DNA of 64,000 nucleotides from Weissella confusa (GTDB lineage Bacteria; Bacillota; Bacilli; Lactobacillales; Lactobacillaceae), in NCBI GenBank assembly GCA_001436895.1, contig JQAY01000003.1, forward strand, positions 124,001-188,000, written 5' to 3'. Below, piece by piece: positions 1 to 8,366 of this stretch (position 1 is the first letter of the stretch; each line of letters starts with the position of its first letter). Below the pieces are notes generated by a model. That model saw only the letters and a program-made list of their open reading frames with translations, was not told where the DNA came from and ran no database searches. The position numbers and the translations under genes are program-made.

Positions 1-452
1 ATTCCCAAACCACCGTAAGCTGATGATGCCGTGGCACGCCCTGACTCAGGCGCCATGTCCAACCAAGCCACCATTGGTGCAACGATAAAGTTCAATGCAA
101 CTTGTCCAAACATCCAAGCGGCCAACAATAGCCAAACATTTGGCGCTAGCGCTGAACCAATCATGGCTAGCATGAAGGCAAAGGCACCACCAACAAGCCA
201 TGGTGTACGACGCCCAAAGCGTGACTTCGTCTTGTCTGACAAGGCACCGGCAACCATGTTTGAAATCGCTGCGACAATCATCGCAAGCGTTGAAAACATC
301 GCAACCAATTGCACCTTGTGCACACTATCAAGTTGTTGCAACATAGCTGGCAAGAACAAACTTGACGCTACGATGTATGGGCCAAGCCAAGTCGCTGGTC
401 CGATAATTAGTCCCGGCACCAATCGGCGCAATGGAATTTCTTTAATGTTCAT
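1..452 (-). CDS. MFS transporter, N-terminal part (cut by window edge)
   Basis: The minus-strand frame starts at an ATG at 450-452 and runs off the window at base 1, giving about 150 residues. It begins MNIKEIPLRRLVPG and holds four hydrophobic stretches. Between TM2 and TM3 is a loop GALSDKTKSRFGRR, which matches the major-facilitator motif A. It lies just downstream of the GH43 xylosidase gene on the same strand (42 bp gap), so import of a xyloside or related sugar is a reasonable inference, but the substrate cannot be read from this part. The plus-strand ORF over the same bases is a shadow. Confidence 0.8.
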   Translation of the reverse strand, partial: MNIKEIPLRRLVPGLIIGPATWLGPYIVASSLFLPAMLQQLDSVHKVQLVAMFSTLAMIVAAISNMVAGALSDKTKSRFGRRTPWLVGGAFAFMLAMIGSALAPNVWLLLAAWMFGQVALNFIVAPMVAWLDMAPESGRATASSAYGGLG

Positions 453-494
453 AATAATTTCCCCGTGGTAATGAATCCCCGAATTTGATTTGTA

Positions 495-2153
495 TTAGTT
501 ATTTTTTACTGAGTAGTAGTCAAAGTCAGCAAAGCTGTCGTGTTGGTGGGCGTCGACTGATCCAATAAAGTTGAACAATCCTGTAAAGCCACCAATTTCA
601 CCTGGCTCACCGTTAACACCTTCGTCAGACAAGTAAGCAACGTCGATGTCAGCTACCAATACCGTCCACTCTTCGTTAGCGTTGCGACGGTATGAAATTG
701 TTGCACGGCCGAAGTCGTAATGCATACGCAATTCAACGTGGCCCTCTGGCATTGGAACCTTGTTGAAGACGTATTCCACACGCTCGCCCAACTTAGCTTG
801 CAACACGCTCAATGTCGTCGTACCAAGTGACTCTGACTTGTACAAACGTGCGTAGAACCAGTTGTTGGCATCATAGTACAATCCCAAACCAGCCGTTTCT
901 GAATAGTGATCTGGTTGGAACGTTACGGCCGTCTCAACATCATAAACAAATGACGTTGCGCGCGTTGCCATAATGCTTGGTTGCATTTGTGAGAAGAATG
1001 AGTTACCACCGTAGATACGCATGTGGCCTGGGTTTTCTGTCGTGTTTACCCAAGCCACCGTTTGATCACGGTAAGGCGTCATGAAGTGATTATCGATTGT
1101 TTCTGAATCAAACGTTTCATTAATATCTTCAGATGCCGTGTTCTCAAATTCAACACCAGTCATGCCTGGCACTTCCATTTTCGCCAAGTTTGAACCGTCA
1201 GCCATTTGCAACCAGCCATCAGCCGTCCATGCCATCTTTTGCAATGACGTCTCACGTCCCAATGGGTTCAACGTTGTGTCTGGCAAAGGACGTGACATCA
1301 AGTGCGCGATGTACCATTCACCGGTTTGTGTTTGAACCAATGACCCGTGACCAGCCTTTTGCATCACTGAGTTCGGGTTGTACATTTGGAATTGACCAGC
1401 ATCTGGATCACCCAATGAGAACAAGTGTTGTGGTGAAGACGTAATGATTGGCTCACCAGATGGGTGTGCTTCATATGGTCCGAAGACGTTCTTTGAACGA
1501 CCGATTTCAACACCGTGACCGTAACCCGTTCCACCGGCAGCAATCAACAAGTAGTAGTAATCATCACGCTTGTAAATTTGTGGCGCTTCAGCAGCTCCGC
1601 GCGTTGTGAAGCCTTGCGTCACACGGTGCCAATCACCAATGATACCACCATTTTCAAGGTCAACTTCTGCAATCACAATGTGACCTGGTGCTTGATAACC
1701 GGTACGTGACTCCCATTCCAAAATTGAAACGTAGTGCTTCCCATCTTCATCGTGGAAGATAGCTGGGTCAAAACCAATTGACGTTAGGTAAATTGGCTCT
1801 GACCAAGGACCGCGAATATCAGTAGCCCACATCGCGTATGAGTCTGAGTTAAACTCACGACCGGCCATGTTCAACATGTGTGAGTATGCCAACCAGTAAC
1901 GGCCAGTTGCTTCATCATAAGACAAGTGCGGTGCCCAAATACCTGCTGGTGTGTTTGTTCCTTGCAAGTTAATTTCACCATTTTTCAACACTTGGTCAAT
2001 CAACGTCCAATTTGCCAAGTCGGTTGACTCGAAAATTTGAACACCGGGTGTCCAGTGGAAAGTTGACGTTGCAATGTAGAACGTCTCACCCACGCGGATG
2101 ATTGATGGATCTGGTGCCATTCCTGGAATTACTGGATTTTGAATCATTGTCAT
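495..2153 (-). CDS. Beta-xylosidase / arabinofuranosidase, GH43 family
   Basis: 552 residues, the usual size of two-domain GH43 beta-xylosidases: an N-terminal five-bladed propeller (to about residue 320) and a C-terminal beta-sandwich. The three expected acidic residues are visible: Asp15 in APDPS (general base), Asp129 in GFDPAIF (pKa modulator) and Glu189 in AEAPQ (general acid). There is no signal peptide, so it should act in the cytosol on imported xylo- or arabino-oligosaccharides. It is followed by an MFS transporter gene and lies divergent to an AraC-type regulator, with a cre site upstream, so catabolite repression plus specific control is likely. Xylosidase versus arabinofuranosidase specificity cannot be settled from sequence alone. 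Confidence 0.9.
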   Translation of the reverse strand: MTMIQNPVIPGMAPDPSIIRVGETFYIATSTFHWTPGVQIFESTDLANWTLIDQVLKNGEINLQGTNTPAGIWAPHLSYDEATGRYWLAYSHMLNMAGREFNSDSYAMWATDIRGPWSEPIYLTSIGFDPAIFHDEDGKHYVSILEWESRTGYQAPGHIVIAEVDLENGGIIGDWHRVTQGFTTRGAAEAPQIYKRDDYYYLLIAAGGTGYGHGVEIGRSKNVFGPYEAHPSGEPIITSSPQHLFSLGDPDAGQFQMYNPNSVMQKAGHGSLVQTQTGEWYIAHLMSRPLPDTTLNPLGRETSLQKMAWTADGWLQMADGSNLAKMEVPGMTGVEFENTASEDINETFDSETIDNHFMTPYRDQTVAWVNTTENPGHMRIYGGNSFFSQMQPSIMATRATSFVYDVETAVTFQPDHYSETAGLGLYYDANNWFYARLYKSESLGTTTLSVLQAKLGERVEYVFNKVPMPEGHVELRMHYDFGRATISYRRNANEEWTVLVADIDVAYLSDEGVNGEPGEIGGFTGLFNFIGSVDAHQHDSFADFDYYSVKNN

Positions 2154-2208
2154 TTTTATATTCCCCTTTGGGTCATCTCTTCATTCGTTATTACTTAACA
2201 AGAGTACA

Positions 2209-2224
2209 ATGTAAGCGGATACAT
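2209..2224. promoter_or_regulatory. cre site (CcpA binding) upstream of GH43 gene
   Basis: ATGTAAGCGGATACAT fits the cre consensus WTGNAANCGNWNNCWW at every fixed position and is nearly palindromic. It lies 56 bp upstream of the xylosidase start. On the minus strand a TTGTCA that could act as -35 abuts it, but the matching -10 is poor. Confidence 0.7.
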
Positions 2225-2258
2225 TGACAATACATTTCCAGGCGTTGGTTAAAAAGAT

Positions 2259-2296
2259 ACCTTTCAAAGGTGAGAATTGTAACCTTTTTGACCTTT
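2259..2296. promoter_or_regulatory. Possible AraC-type operator (ACCTTT repeats)
   Basis: An ACCTTT-C-AAAGGT dyad (2259-2271) is followed by two more direct ACCTTT copies at 2282 and 2291, in the intergenic space between the regulator gene and the xylosidase gene. This is an inferred binding site for the adjacent regulator; no known consensus was matched. Confidence 0.35.
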
Positions 2297-2327
2297 TTTT
2301 GTGTTATTTATCGGTGATAATAGGGTT

Positions 2328-3143
2328 ATGACAAAAAAGACTTATCACGAGACCGTCCAACACAACCCTGATGTTGGGGTCCGCTTTTACTATTCAAAAA
2401 TGGATGAACCTGGCTTGGTACCTTTTCACTGGCACCGCAGTTTAGAAATTATTTATGTGATTCACGGTGAGCTAACGTTTACGTTGAACCATGCGATGAC
2501 TCAAATCTCTGACGGGCAATTTATCGTTGTTCCATCTGGAGCAATTCACGCTGTCAGTAATACGCCCAACGAAGCTTACGTTCTCCAGATTCCTATCGAC
2601 TTTATTAAGAATTACTGGCCCGATCCAGAAAACACAACCTTCAATCTCGATTTAACTGATTCTGATTATCAAAAAATTGCCGACTACTTTCCAGTCTTAG
2701 GTGATATCTATGACACAAAGATTCCAGGTTACCCCTTTATTTTTCAGGCAACAATTTTACAGATGTTGTTTGCATTATTTACAACGTTTTCAGCCCCTGT
2801 CACGACACCTGAAACAAAAACAGATCATCTAAAGGAAGTCCTCGGTTATATTAATGACCACTACGCCGAACAGCTACCAATCAGCGAACTTGCAGACATG
2901 TTTTCATATAATCCAAATTATTTGAGCCGATTATTTAAGCAAGAAATTGCCTTGTCACCGGTGCAATACATCTACCAGGTTCGTCTCACCCATTTCTATC
3001 AAGATTTGTTACAAACCGACGAACCCGTCAAGGAACTATTAACGAAAAACGGGCTAACTAATAAACGTCTGGCCATGCAATACTTCAAAGCAGCGTATGG
3101 GACAACACCGCTCCAGGCTCGCAAGCAACATAGCGAACTTTAA
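2328..3143 (+). CDS. AraC family transcriptional regulator
   Basis: 271 residues from the ATG at 2328. I prefer this ATG to the GTG at 2301, which has no ribosome binding site; TAGGG lies just before the ATG. The N-terminal cupin-like sugar-sensing domain (about 10-95) contains HWHRSLEI and the turn VVPSGAIHAV. The C-terminal AraC DNA-binding domain (about 165-265) has two HTH units, the first around ISELADMFSYNPNYLSRLFK. It is divergently transcribed from the GH43 xylosidase and transporter genes and is probably their inducer-dependent activator. The second HTH is somewhat divergent (LLTKNGLTNKRLAMQYFKAAYG), but the spacing is kept. Confidence 0.85.
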   Translation: MTKKTYHETVQHNPDVGVRFYYSKMDEPGLVPFHWHRSLEIIYVIHGELTFTLNHAMTQISDGQFIVVPSGAIHAVSNTPNEAYVLQIPIDFIKNYWPDPENTTFNLDLTDSDYQKIADYFPVLGDIYDTKIPGYPFIFQATILQMLFALFTTFSAPVTTPETKTDHLKEVLGYINDHYAEQLPISELADMFSYNPNYLSRLFKQEIALSPVQYIYQVRLTHFYQDLLQTDEPVKELLTKNGLTNKRLAMQYFKAAYGTTPLQARKQHSEL

Positions 3144-3231
3144 AATCAAGGTCAGATTGTTCTCAACCGGCCTTTACATAGCATTGAATGCCAGCATAGC
3201 TTGCTTCATACAACTTTCCTCGATAAGTTAT

Positions 3232-3251
3232 GGAAACGTTATGACGTTTCC
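3232..3251. promoter_or_regulatory. Perfect palindrome upstream of oleate hydratase
   Basis: GGAAACGT-TATG-ACGTTTCC is an 8-bp perfect dyad with a 4-bp centre, 56 bp before the ohyA start. A weak promoter TTGCTT-17-TAAGTT (about 3201-3229) ends just before it, so it sits where a repressor would block transcription. The binding protein is unknown; no regulator gene lies next to it except the AraC-type gene upstream. Confidence 0.5.
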
Positions 3252-3307
3252 GTACACTGACTGCATACAACACATTGCATGGAAATTGAAATTTATGGAG
3301 GATACAT

Positions 3308-5080
3308 ATGCGATATTCAAATGGTAACTATGAAGCATTTGCTCACCCACGTAAGCCGGCTGATGCCGATAAGAAGTCAGCTCATATTGTTGGCGGTGGC
3401 CTGGCTGGTTTAGCTACAGCGGTCTTTTTAGTCCGTGATGCCCAAGTACCTGGCAGTCAAATTCACATCTATGAAGAGCTCCCCATCCCCGGTGGATCGC
3501 TCGATGGTGACAACCGTCCGAACGTCGGCTTTGTCATTCGTGGTGGTCGTGAGATGGAAAATCACTTCGAAACGATGTGGGACATGTATCGTTCAATTCC
3601 ATCTTTGGAAATCGAAGGTGCGTCATACTTGGATGAGTTTTATTGGCTGGACCAAGATGATCCAAATTCATCTAACACACGCCTCATTTACAAGCGCGGA
3701 CAGCGCGTCCCAACTGATGGCAAGTACGAACTTGATGACAAGGCGATGGAACTCGTGAAGCTTGTCATGACACCTGAATCAAAATTAGGTCGTCAAACAC
3801 TTGAAGATTTCTTCACACCTGATTTTTTCGAGAGTAATTTTTGGAGTTACTGGGCCACTATGTTCGCCTTCGAAAAATGGCACTCAGCGGTTGAGATGCG
3901 TCGTTATGCAATGCGCTTCATTCATCACATTGATGGGTTGCCCGACTTTACCGCACTAAAGTTCAACAAGTATAACCAGTATGATTCAATGGTTTTGCCA
4001 ATCATCAAGTACTTGGAATCACACGATGTGAACTTCGTCTACAACGCCCAAGTGACGAATGTCGTTGTCGATGTGCAAGCAGACAAAAAGACGGCTACAG
4101 AACTTGTGGTGACAATTGACGGCACGGAGAAAACCATTCCGCTGATGGCTGACGATTTGGTCTTTGTCACAAACGGTTCAATCACCGAGAGCTCAACTTA
4201 TGGTTCACACCATCAAGCAGCACCCGTATCGAAAGAGCTTGGTGGTAGCTGGCGCTTGTGGCAAAACCTAGCTGCCCAGTCTGACGAATTCGGTCATCCT
4301 GAAGTCTTTTGCGAGAATCTGCCCGACCGCAGTTGGTTCATCCCGGCGACGGCCACTATCAAGGTGCCTGAAATCGAACCGTACATTGAACGACTCACAA
4401 ACCGCAGTCTCCATGATCACAAGGTCAACACTGGCGGCATTATCACCATCACTGATTCAAACTGGATGATGAGTTTCACGATTCATCGTCAGCCTCATTT
4501 TAAAACGCAAAAAGAAAACGAGACGGTCGTTTGGATTTACGGTTTGTACTCTGACACTAAGGGGAACTATGTTGATAAGACAATCGTGGAAGCAACTGGT
4601 GAGGAAATCACGCAAGAGTTGCTCTACCACCTTGGCGTTCCCGAAGTAAAAATCAAAGAACTCGCTGAGCAAGAAAACGTGAACACCGTACCGGTATACA
4701 TGCCGTTCATCACGTCATACTTCATGCCACGTGAGGCTGGCGATCGCCCAGCCGTTGTACCTAACGATTCAGAAAATCTAGCTTTCATTGGTAACTTTGC
4801 TGAATCGCCTAGCCGCGACACCGTCTTTACGACCGAATACTCAATTCGCACTGCGATGGAAGCCGTTTATACATTAATGGACGTCGACCGTGCGGTGCCT
4901 GAAGTGTACGGTTCAGTATTCGATATCCGCGAACTACTGAAAGCCTTCTACTACATGTCAGACAAAAAGAAGCTCGATGAGATGGATTTGCACATGCCAA
5001 AGCTCGTTAAACTTGCGCTCAACAAGAAAATTAAGGGCACTTGGATTGAAGAGTTGCTGAAGGAACAACATCTACTGTAA
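3308..5080 (+). CDS. ohyA: Oleate hydratase (MCRA family)
   Basis: 590 residues, full length for this FAD-dependent family that adds water to the cis-9 double bond of unsaturated fatty acids to give 10-hydroxy acids. The nucleotide-binding motif GGGLAG lies at residues 29-34 and is followed by the family-typical stretch around EELPIPGGSLDG. The C-terminal part carries FIGNFAESPSRDTVFTTEYS, which closes the active site in this family. The start is an ATG with GGAG 8 bases upstream. It is monocistronic, ends in a hairpin shared with the convergent fakA operon, and has a 20-bp palindrome upstream. In lactic acid bacteria the enzyme detoxifies free fatty acids. Confidence 0.95.
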   Translation: MRYSNGNYEAFAHPRKPADADKKSAHIVGGGLAGLATAVFLVRDAQVPGSQIHIYEELPIPGGSLDGDNRPNVGFVIRGGREMENHFETMWDMYRSIPSLEIEGASYLDEFYWLDQDDPNSSNTRLIYKRGQRVPTDGKYELDDKAMELVKLVMTPESKLGRQTLEDFFTPDFFESNFWSYWATMFAFEKWHSAVEMRRYAMRFIHHIDGLPDFTALKFNKYNQYDSMVLPIIKYLESHDVNFVYNAQVTNVVVDVQADKKTATELVVTIDGTEKTIPLMADDLVFVTNGSITESSTYGSHHQAAPVSKELGGSWRLWQNLAAQSDEFGHPEVFCENLPDRSWFIPATATIKVPEIEPYIERLTNRSLHDHKVNTGGIITITDSNWMMSFTIHRQPHFKTQKENETVVWIYGLYSDTKGNYVDKTIVEATGEEITQELLYHLGVPEVKIKELAEQENVNTVPVYMPFITSYFMPREAGDRPAVVPNDSENLAFIGNFAESPSRDTVFTTEYSIRTAMEAVYTLMDVDRAVPEVYGSVFDIRELLKAFYYMSDKKKLDEMDLHMPKLVKLALNKKIKGTWIEELLKEQHLL

Positions 5081-5084
5081 TCAA

Positions 5085-5127
5085 AAAGCGCCAACACATT
5101 CGGAAATTCCGAGCGTGTTGGCGCTTT
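5085..5127. terminator. Bidirectional terminator between ohyA and fakA
   Basis: AAAGCGCCAACAC pairs with GTGTTGGCGCTTT (13 bp), with an inner TCGGAA/TTCCGA dyad. It is flanked by an A run on the left and a T run on the right, so it can serve both convergent genes. Confidence 0.85.
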
Positions 5128-5140
5128 CGTATTTACTCTA

Positions 5141-6829
5141 TTATTCGACTGACATCAAGATTGGGTACAATGGTTGACCACCATCGTGAATCTCGAATTC
5201 CAAATCTTCGTCGATAGCCAAACCAGCTTCTTCAAGCTTGTTAGCATCGTCTTCAGATGACTCTTGACCGTAGTACACCGTCACAAGTTCTGAATCTTCG
5301 TCAATCATCTTGCCTAGCAATTCTACTGCAGCTTGGTGGATGTCGGCATTTGGTACTGAAACGACGATTTCACCGTCAAACAAACCAATTGCGTCACCTG
5401 AGTGAATCTCCAAGCCGTTCAACGTCGTGTCACGGACAGACGTCGTTACAGCACCAGACTTCACATCACCCAAAGCAGCTGTCATTGCTTCAGCGTTATC
5501 TTCAAGCGTTCCTTCAGGGTTGTAACCCAAAACAAGCGCTGTCAAACCTTGTTGGACTGTACGCGTGCGTACAACCTTAACTGGCACATCAGCAATTTCA
5601 ACTGCTTGGTCAGCGGCCATAAAGATGTTGCTGTCGTTAGGCAAAATCAACGCTTCCTTAGCGCCACTTTCCTTAACGGCATTCACCAAATCTTGTGTAG
5701 ATGGTGCTTGCTCGGCATCAATAACAACCGTTGCACCTGATGAAGCAAACAATTCCTTGATTCCTTCACCAGTAGCCGTCGTGATAACTGCCAAATCAAC
5801 TGCAGGCTTTTCAGCTTCGGCCTTAGCTTCAGCTTCCTTTTGTGCTTCAGCCGCGGCAGCAGCTTCAGCTTGTTGATCACGCATGTTATCAACCTTAACC
5901 TTACGCAATGAACCGAAGTGCGTTCCCCAGTTGATAACTTCACCTGGGTCTTCAGTGTGCACGTGCACCTTTACGACTTCATCATCGTTGATAACCAACA
6001 ATGAGTCACCCATGGCTGCCAAGTGCTCGTAGAACTTGTCGTAATCAAATTCTTGATCGTAAGTCGTTCCCTTTGCAATATCAACCATGATTTCCGTGCA
6101 GTATCCGAATTGGATATCTTCAGGGTTCAAGTCACCTTGAACACCGGCGTTGTGCAAAGACATCACCATCGCATCCAAAGCAGCGTTATCAATTTCAGTC
6201 GTGATTTCTTCACCAGACAAAACAGCGTAGAAAGCTTCCAAAACGATAACAAGTCCTTGACCACCTGAGTCAACAACACCGACTTCCTTCAAAACAGGCA
6301 ACAAGTCAGGCGTAGATGCCAAAGCCTTTTCAGCCGCATCCAAAGTTTCCTTCATGACAACAACTGCGTCATCTGACTCCTTTGCCGTACGGTTAGCGGC
6401 TGCTGCGGCTTCGCGGATAACTGTTAGGATAGTTCCTTCAGTTGGCTTCATAACAGCCTTATAAGCCGTCTCAGCACCACCCATCAAGGCATCAGCCAAG
6501 TCACGGGCTGACAACGTCTCCTTGTCAGCAATCTTAGCCGCAAATCCACGGAAGATTTGTGACAAGATAACACCTGAGTTACCACGAGCTCCCATTAGCA
6601 AGCCCTTTGACGTTGCTTGTGCCAAAGCGCCCAAGTGCGTATCCGTTTCGTTACGCTCGTACTCAGCACCGCTTGCCATTGACAACGTCATGTTCGTTCC
6701 CGTGTCACCATCTGGCACTGGGAACACATTCAATTTATTAATCTTTTCCGCGTTATTCTTCAGCGCATCCGCTGCCGCGTTGATCATCTTACCAAATTCA
6801 ACGTTGGTAATAGTCGTTACAACTTCCAC
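5141..6829 (-). CDS. fakA: Fatty acid kinase catalytic subunit (DhaL-like, YloV)
   Basis: 562 residues. The N-terminal DhaL-type kinase domain has the metal/ATP signature NVFPVPDGDTGTNM (about residues 34-47) and SKGLLMGARGNSGVILSQ. A linker of Ala/Glu repeats (about 325-345) leads to a C-terminal domain that docks FakB. The reaction phosphorylates exogenous fatty acids held on FakB to acyl-phosphate. The open frame begins with a TTG that abuts the Shine-Dalgarno AAGGAG, so the GTG at 6829, nine bases downstream of it, is the likely start. It follows the asp23-like gene by 27 bp, the usual Firmicutes order. Confidence 0.9.
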   Translation of the reverse strand: MEVVTTITNVEFGKMINAAADALKNNAEKINKLNVFPVPDGDTGTNMTLSMASGAEYERNETDTHLGALAQATSKGLLMGARGNSGVILSQIFRGFAAKIADKETLSARDLADALMGGAETAYKAVMKPTEGTILTVIREAAAAANRTAKESDDAVVVMKETLDAAEKALASTPDLLPVLKEVGVVDSGGQGLVIVLEAFYAVLSGEEITTEIDNAALDAMVMSLHNAGVQGDLNPEDIQFGYCTEIMVDIAKGTTYDQEFDYDKFYEHLAAMGDSLLVINDDEVVKVHVHTEDPGEVINWGTHFGSLRKVKVDNMRDQQAEAAAAAEAQKEAEAKAEAEKPAVDLAVITTATGEGIKELFASSGATVVIDAEQAPSTQDLVNAVKESGAKEALILPNDSNIFMAADQAVEIADVPVKVVRTRTVQQGLTALVLGYNPEGTLEDNAEAMTAALGDVKSGAVTTSVRDTTLNGLEIHSGDAIGLFDGEIVVSVPNADIHQAAVELLGKMIDEDSELVTVYYGQESSEDDANKLEEAGLAIDEDLEFEIHDGGQPLYPILMSVE

Positions 6830-6856
6830 TTTTCTCAACTCCTTATAACTAGGTTT

Positions 6857-7219
6857 TTAGTCTCCTAGCATGCGCACACCTTGTACCGTTACATTAACTT
6901 CGCTAGCAACAATACCAAGCATGACATTCAAATCGTTTTTTACACGAGCTTGGACGCTCTTTGAAATTTCAGAAATTTTCATACCGTACCCAACAATGAT
7001 GTGGACGTCGACAACAACGCCGTTATCTTGTTGACGAACAACGACACCCTTTGAAAAGTTGTCGCCATTCAAAATTTGGTTAACACCATCGCGTAGTGGG
7101 TTTTGGCTGGCCATACCAACAACACCATAGTTGTCAGTAGCTGCGCCCCCAACGATTGTCGCAATGACCTCGTTTTCGATTTCAATTGCACCTTGCGTTG
7201 TTTGAATCTTAACTGCCAT
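6857..7219 (-). CDS. Asp23/Gls24 family protein (YloU-like)
   Basis: 120 residues with the DUF322 (Asp23/Gls24) pattern: MAVKIQTTQGAIEIENEVIATIVGGAA at the start (shown in part by VIATIVGGAA), then VDVHIIVGYGMKISEISKSV and a final VNVTVQGVRM. Members are small envelope-stress or membrane-associated proteins. The YloU type sits immediately upstream of fakA in most Firmicutes, as here. A GGAGG ribosome binding site precedes the ATG. The exact function is not known. Confidence 0.85.
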   Translation of the reverse strand: MAVKIQTTQGAIEIENEVIATIVGGAATDNYGVVGMASQNPLRDGVNQILNGDNFSKGVVVRQQDNGVVVDVHIIVGYGMKISEISKSVQARVKNDLNVMLGIVASEVNVTVQGVRMLGD

Positions 7220-7249
7220 CTTGTATGACCTCCGTATAAAACTATATCT

Positions 7250-7258
7250 ATTCTACCA
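7250..7258 (-). promoter_or_regulatory. Extended -10 promoter for asp23-like/fakA
   Basis: On the minus strand TGGTAGAAT forms an extended -10 about 31 bases upstream of the asp23-like start; the -35 position is poor. It lies between the rpmB gene and the operon it would serve. Confidence 0.4.
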
Positions 7259-7326
7259 TATCGTAGCGTAGAAATAGGTCCTTATAGCCAATTTCGTTAT
7301 ACCCTGAACAAATACCGTGTATAAAG

Positions 7327-7351
7327 AAAAAAGCCACCGTAAACGGTAGCT
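7327..7351 (-). terminator. Terminator after rpmB
   Basis: On the minus strand AGCTACCGT-TT-ACGGTGGCT is followed by TTTTTTC. It lies directly after the L28 stop codon. Confidence 0.8.
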
Positions 7352-7358
7352 TTATCTA

Positions 7359-7559
7359 TTAAACACGCTCAATTGAACCGTTCTTCAAACCAGCCTTCAA
7401 AGTACGAGCTGACAAGTACACCTTCTTAGGTGCTGAACCGTTAATCTTAACCGTCACCTTTTGCAAGTTTGGCTTCCAGCTACGACGGCTTGAGTTAAGG
7501 GCGTGTGAACGTTGGTTACCGAAGCGAGTACGCTTTCCGTTGACTGCATCAACTGCCAT
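7359..7559 (-). CDS. rpmB: 50S ribosomal protein L28
   Basis: 66 residues from the ATG at 7559, which follows GGAGGG by 6 bases; the longer frame starting at 7574 would place the ribosome binding site inside the gene. It contains the family signature [21 protein letters not shown] and a basic middle part. No zinc-binding cysteines are present. It is monocistronic with its own terminator, lying between thiN and the asp23-like gene on the same strand. Confidence 0.95.
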   Translation of the reverse strand: MAVDAVNGKRTRFGNQRSHALNSSRRSWKPNLQKVTVKINGSAPKKVYLSARTLKAGLKNGSIERV

Positions 7560-7623
7560 ATGTTTACCCTCCAATCTTAAGCTCTTTTAATTCAGTGCTT
7601 TTATTTACTTGAATAATAATATC

Positions 7624-7675
7624 AAACCCTTACTCGATGTGCAAGGGTTTTGTGTAAAGTATTTTTACTTTACAC
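7624..7675 (-). terminator. Two tandem hairpins after thiN
   Basis: Downstream of thiN on its strand come a perfect 10-bp hairpin (GTGTAAAGTA, 4-base loop, TACTTTACAC at 7652-7675) and then AAACCCTT/AAGGGTTT (7624-7650). Neither has a long T run, but their position between thiN and rpmB suits termination of the upstream operon. Confidence 0.6.
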
Positions 7676-7700
7676 GATTAAACTGTGTCGGAATTGCGAA

Positions 7701-8366
7701 TTAATCGCCTGTTTGACCAGTTAGATCCCGACTTTCAATGACCGCAACCATCCCCGACTCAAATGAAAAATGATTAACGTCGCCGTCAAATTCATTCGAT
7801 GAGAACGAGAATGGATTACCTTGCCAGTTAGTTAGTTTGTACTTTTCATCGATCAAAGTCAAGCCTGTAACCGGTGTTAGTGGCATGAATCCTAAATAAT
7901 TCATGCCCGGCGTGTGCGTAATCGCGTGTGTGCCAGGTAAATAGAACGACACACGATTTGTGCGATCAATCAGGATAACTTTCGTTGCTAACTGTTGAAA
8001 ACGCGGTTGCGTAAAAATCCAAATATTAGATAGCAATTGATCGATGCGACCACCTGTTGCCCCATATATTTCAATCAGGTCAGGTTGTAGCTCGCGTTCA
8101 ACGATATCTAACAGCAATTCCGTGTCCGTCTCATCCTTTTCCGGCTTGGCACTCACGACTCGAGGTAACTGAGCCAACGTTTGTTCACGTTCGCTTGGTG
8201 TCATCGAGTCAAAATCACCAACGGTCAGGACTGGCACGTGACCTAAGGCTAACAAACGATGTGCGCCACGATCAGCAGCCGCCCATGGACCGGCTAGCGT
8301 CCCCTTTGCAAGTTCTTCCGGCCATTCCGAGATAGGACCACCGACTAGTAGGCGCAAGCGTTCCAT
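7701..8366 (-). CDS. thiN: Thiamine pyrophosphokinase
   Basis: 221 residues, typical length. It transfers pyrophosphate from ATP to thiamine. Signature motifs are ADRGA (31-35), VGDFDSM (49-55), DETDTELLL and GATGGRIDQLLSN. The ATG overlaps the rpe stop codon by one base (TAATG), so the two are translationally coupled. It is the last gene of the priA-fmt-rsmB-stp-pknB-rsgA-rpe-thiN series and is followed by tandem hairpins. Confidence 0.92.
   Translation of the reverse strand: MERLRLLVGGPISEWPEELAKGTLAGPWAAADRGAHRLLALGHVPVLTVGDFDSMTPSEREQTLAQLPRVVSAKPEKDETDTELLLDIVERELQPDLIEIYGATGGRIDQLLSNIWIFTQPRFQQLATKVILIDRTNRVSFYLPGTHAITHTPGMNYLGFMPLTPVTGLTLIDEKYKLTNWQGNPFSFSSNEFDGDVNHFSFESGMVAVIESRDLTGQTGD

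Noticed and set aside
31..471. Plus-strand ORF of 146 residues
   Set aside because: It is the antisense shadow of the MFS transporter; the minus frame has a clear MFS motif and TM helices.
3097..3327. ORF spanning the end of the regulator gene and the ohyA upstream region
   Set aside because: It covers the promoter and palindrome region, has no ribosome binding site and resembles nothing.
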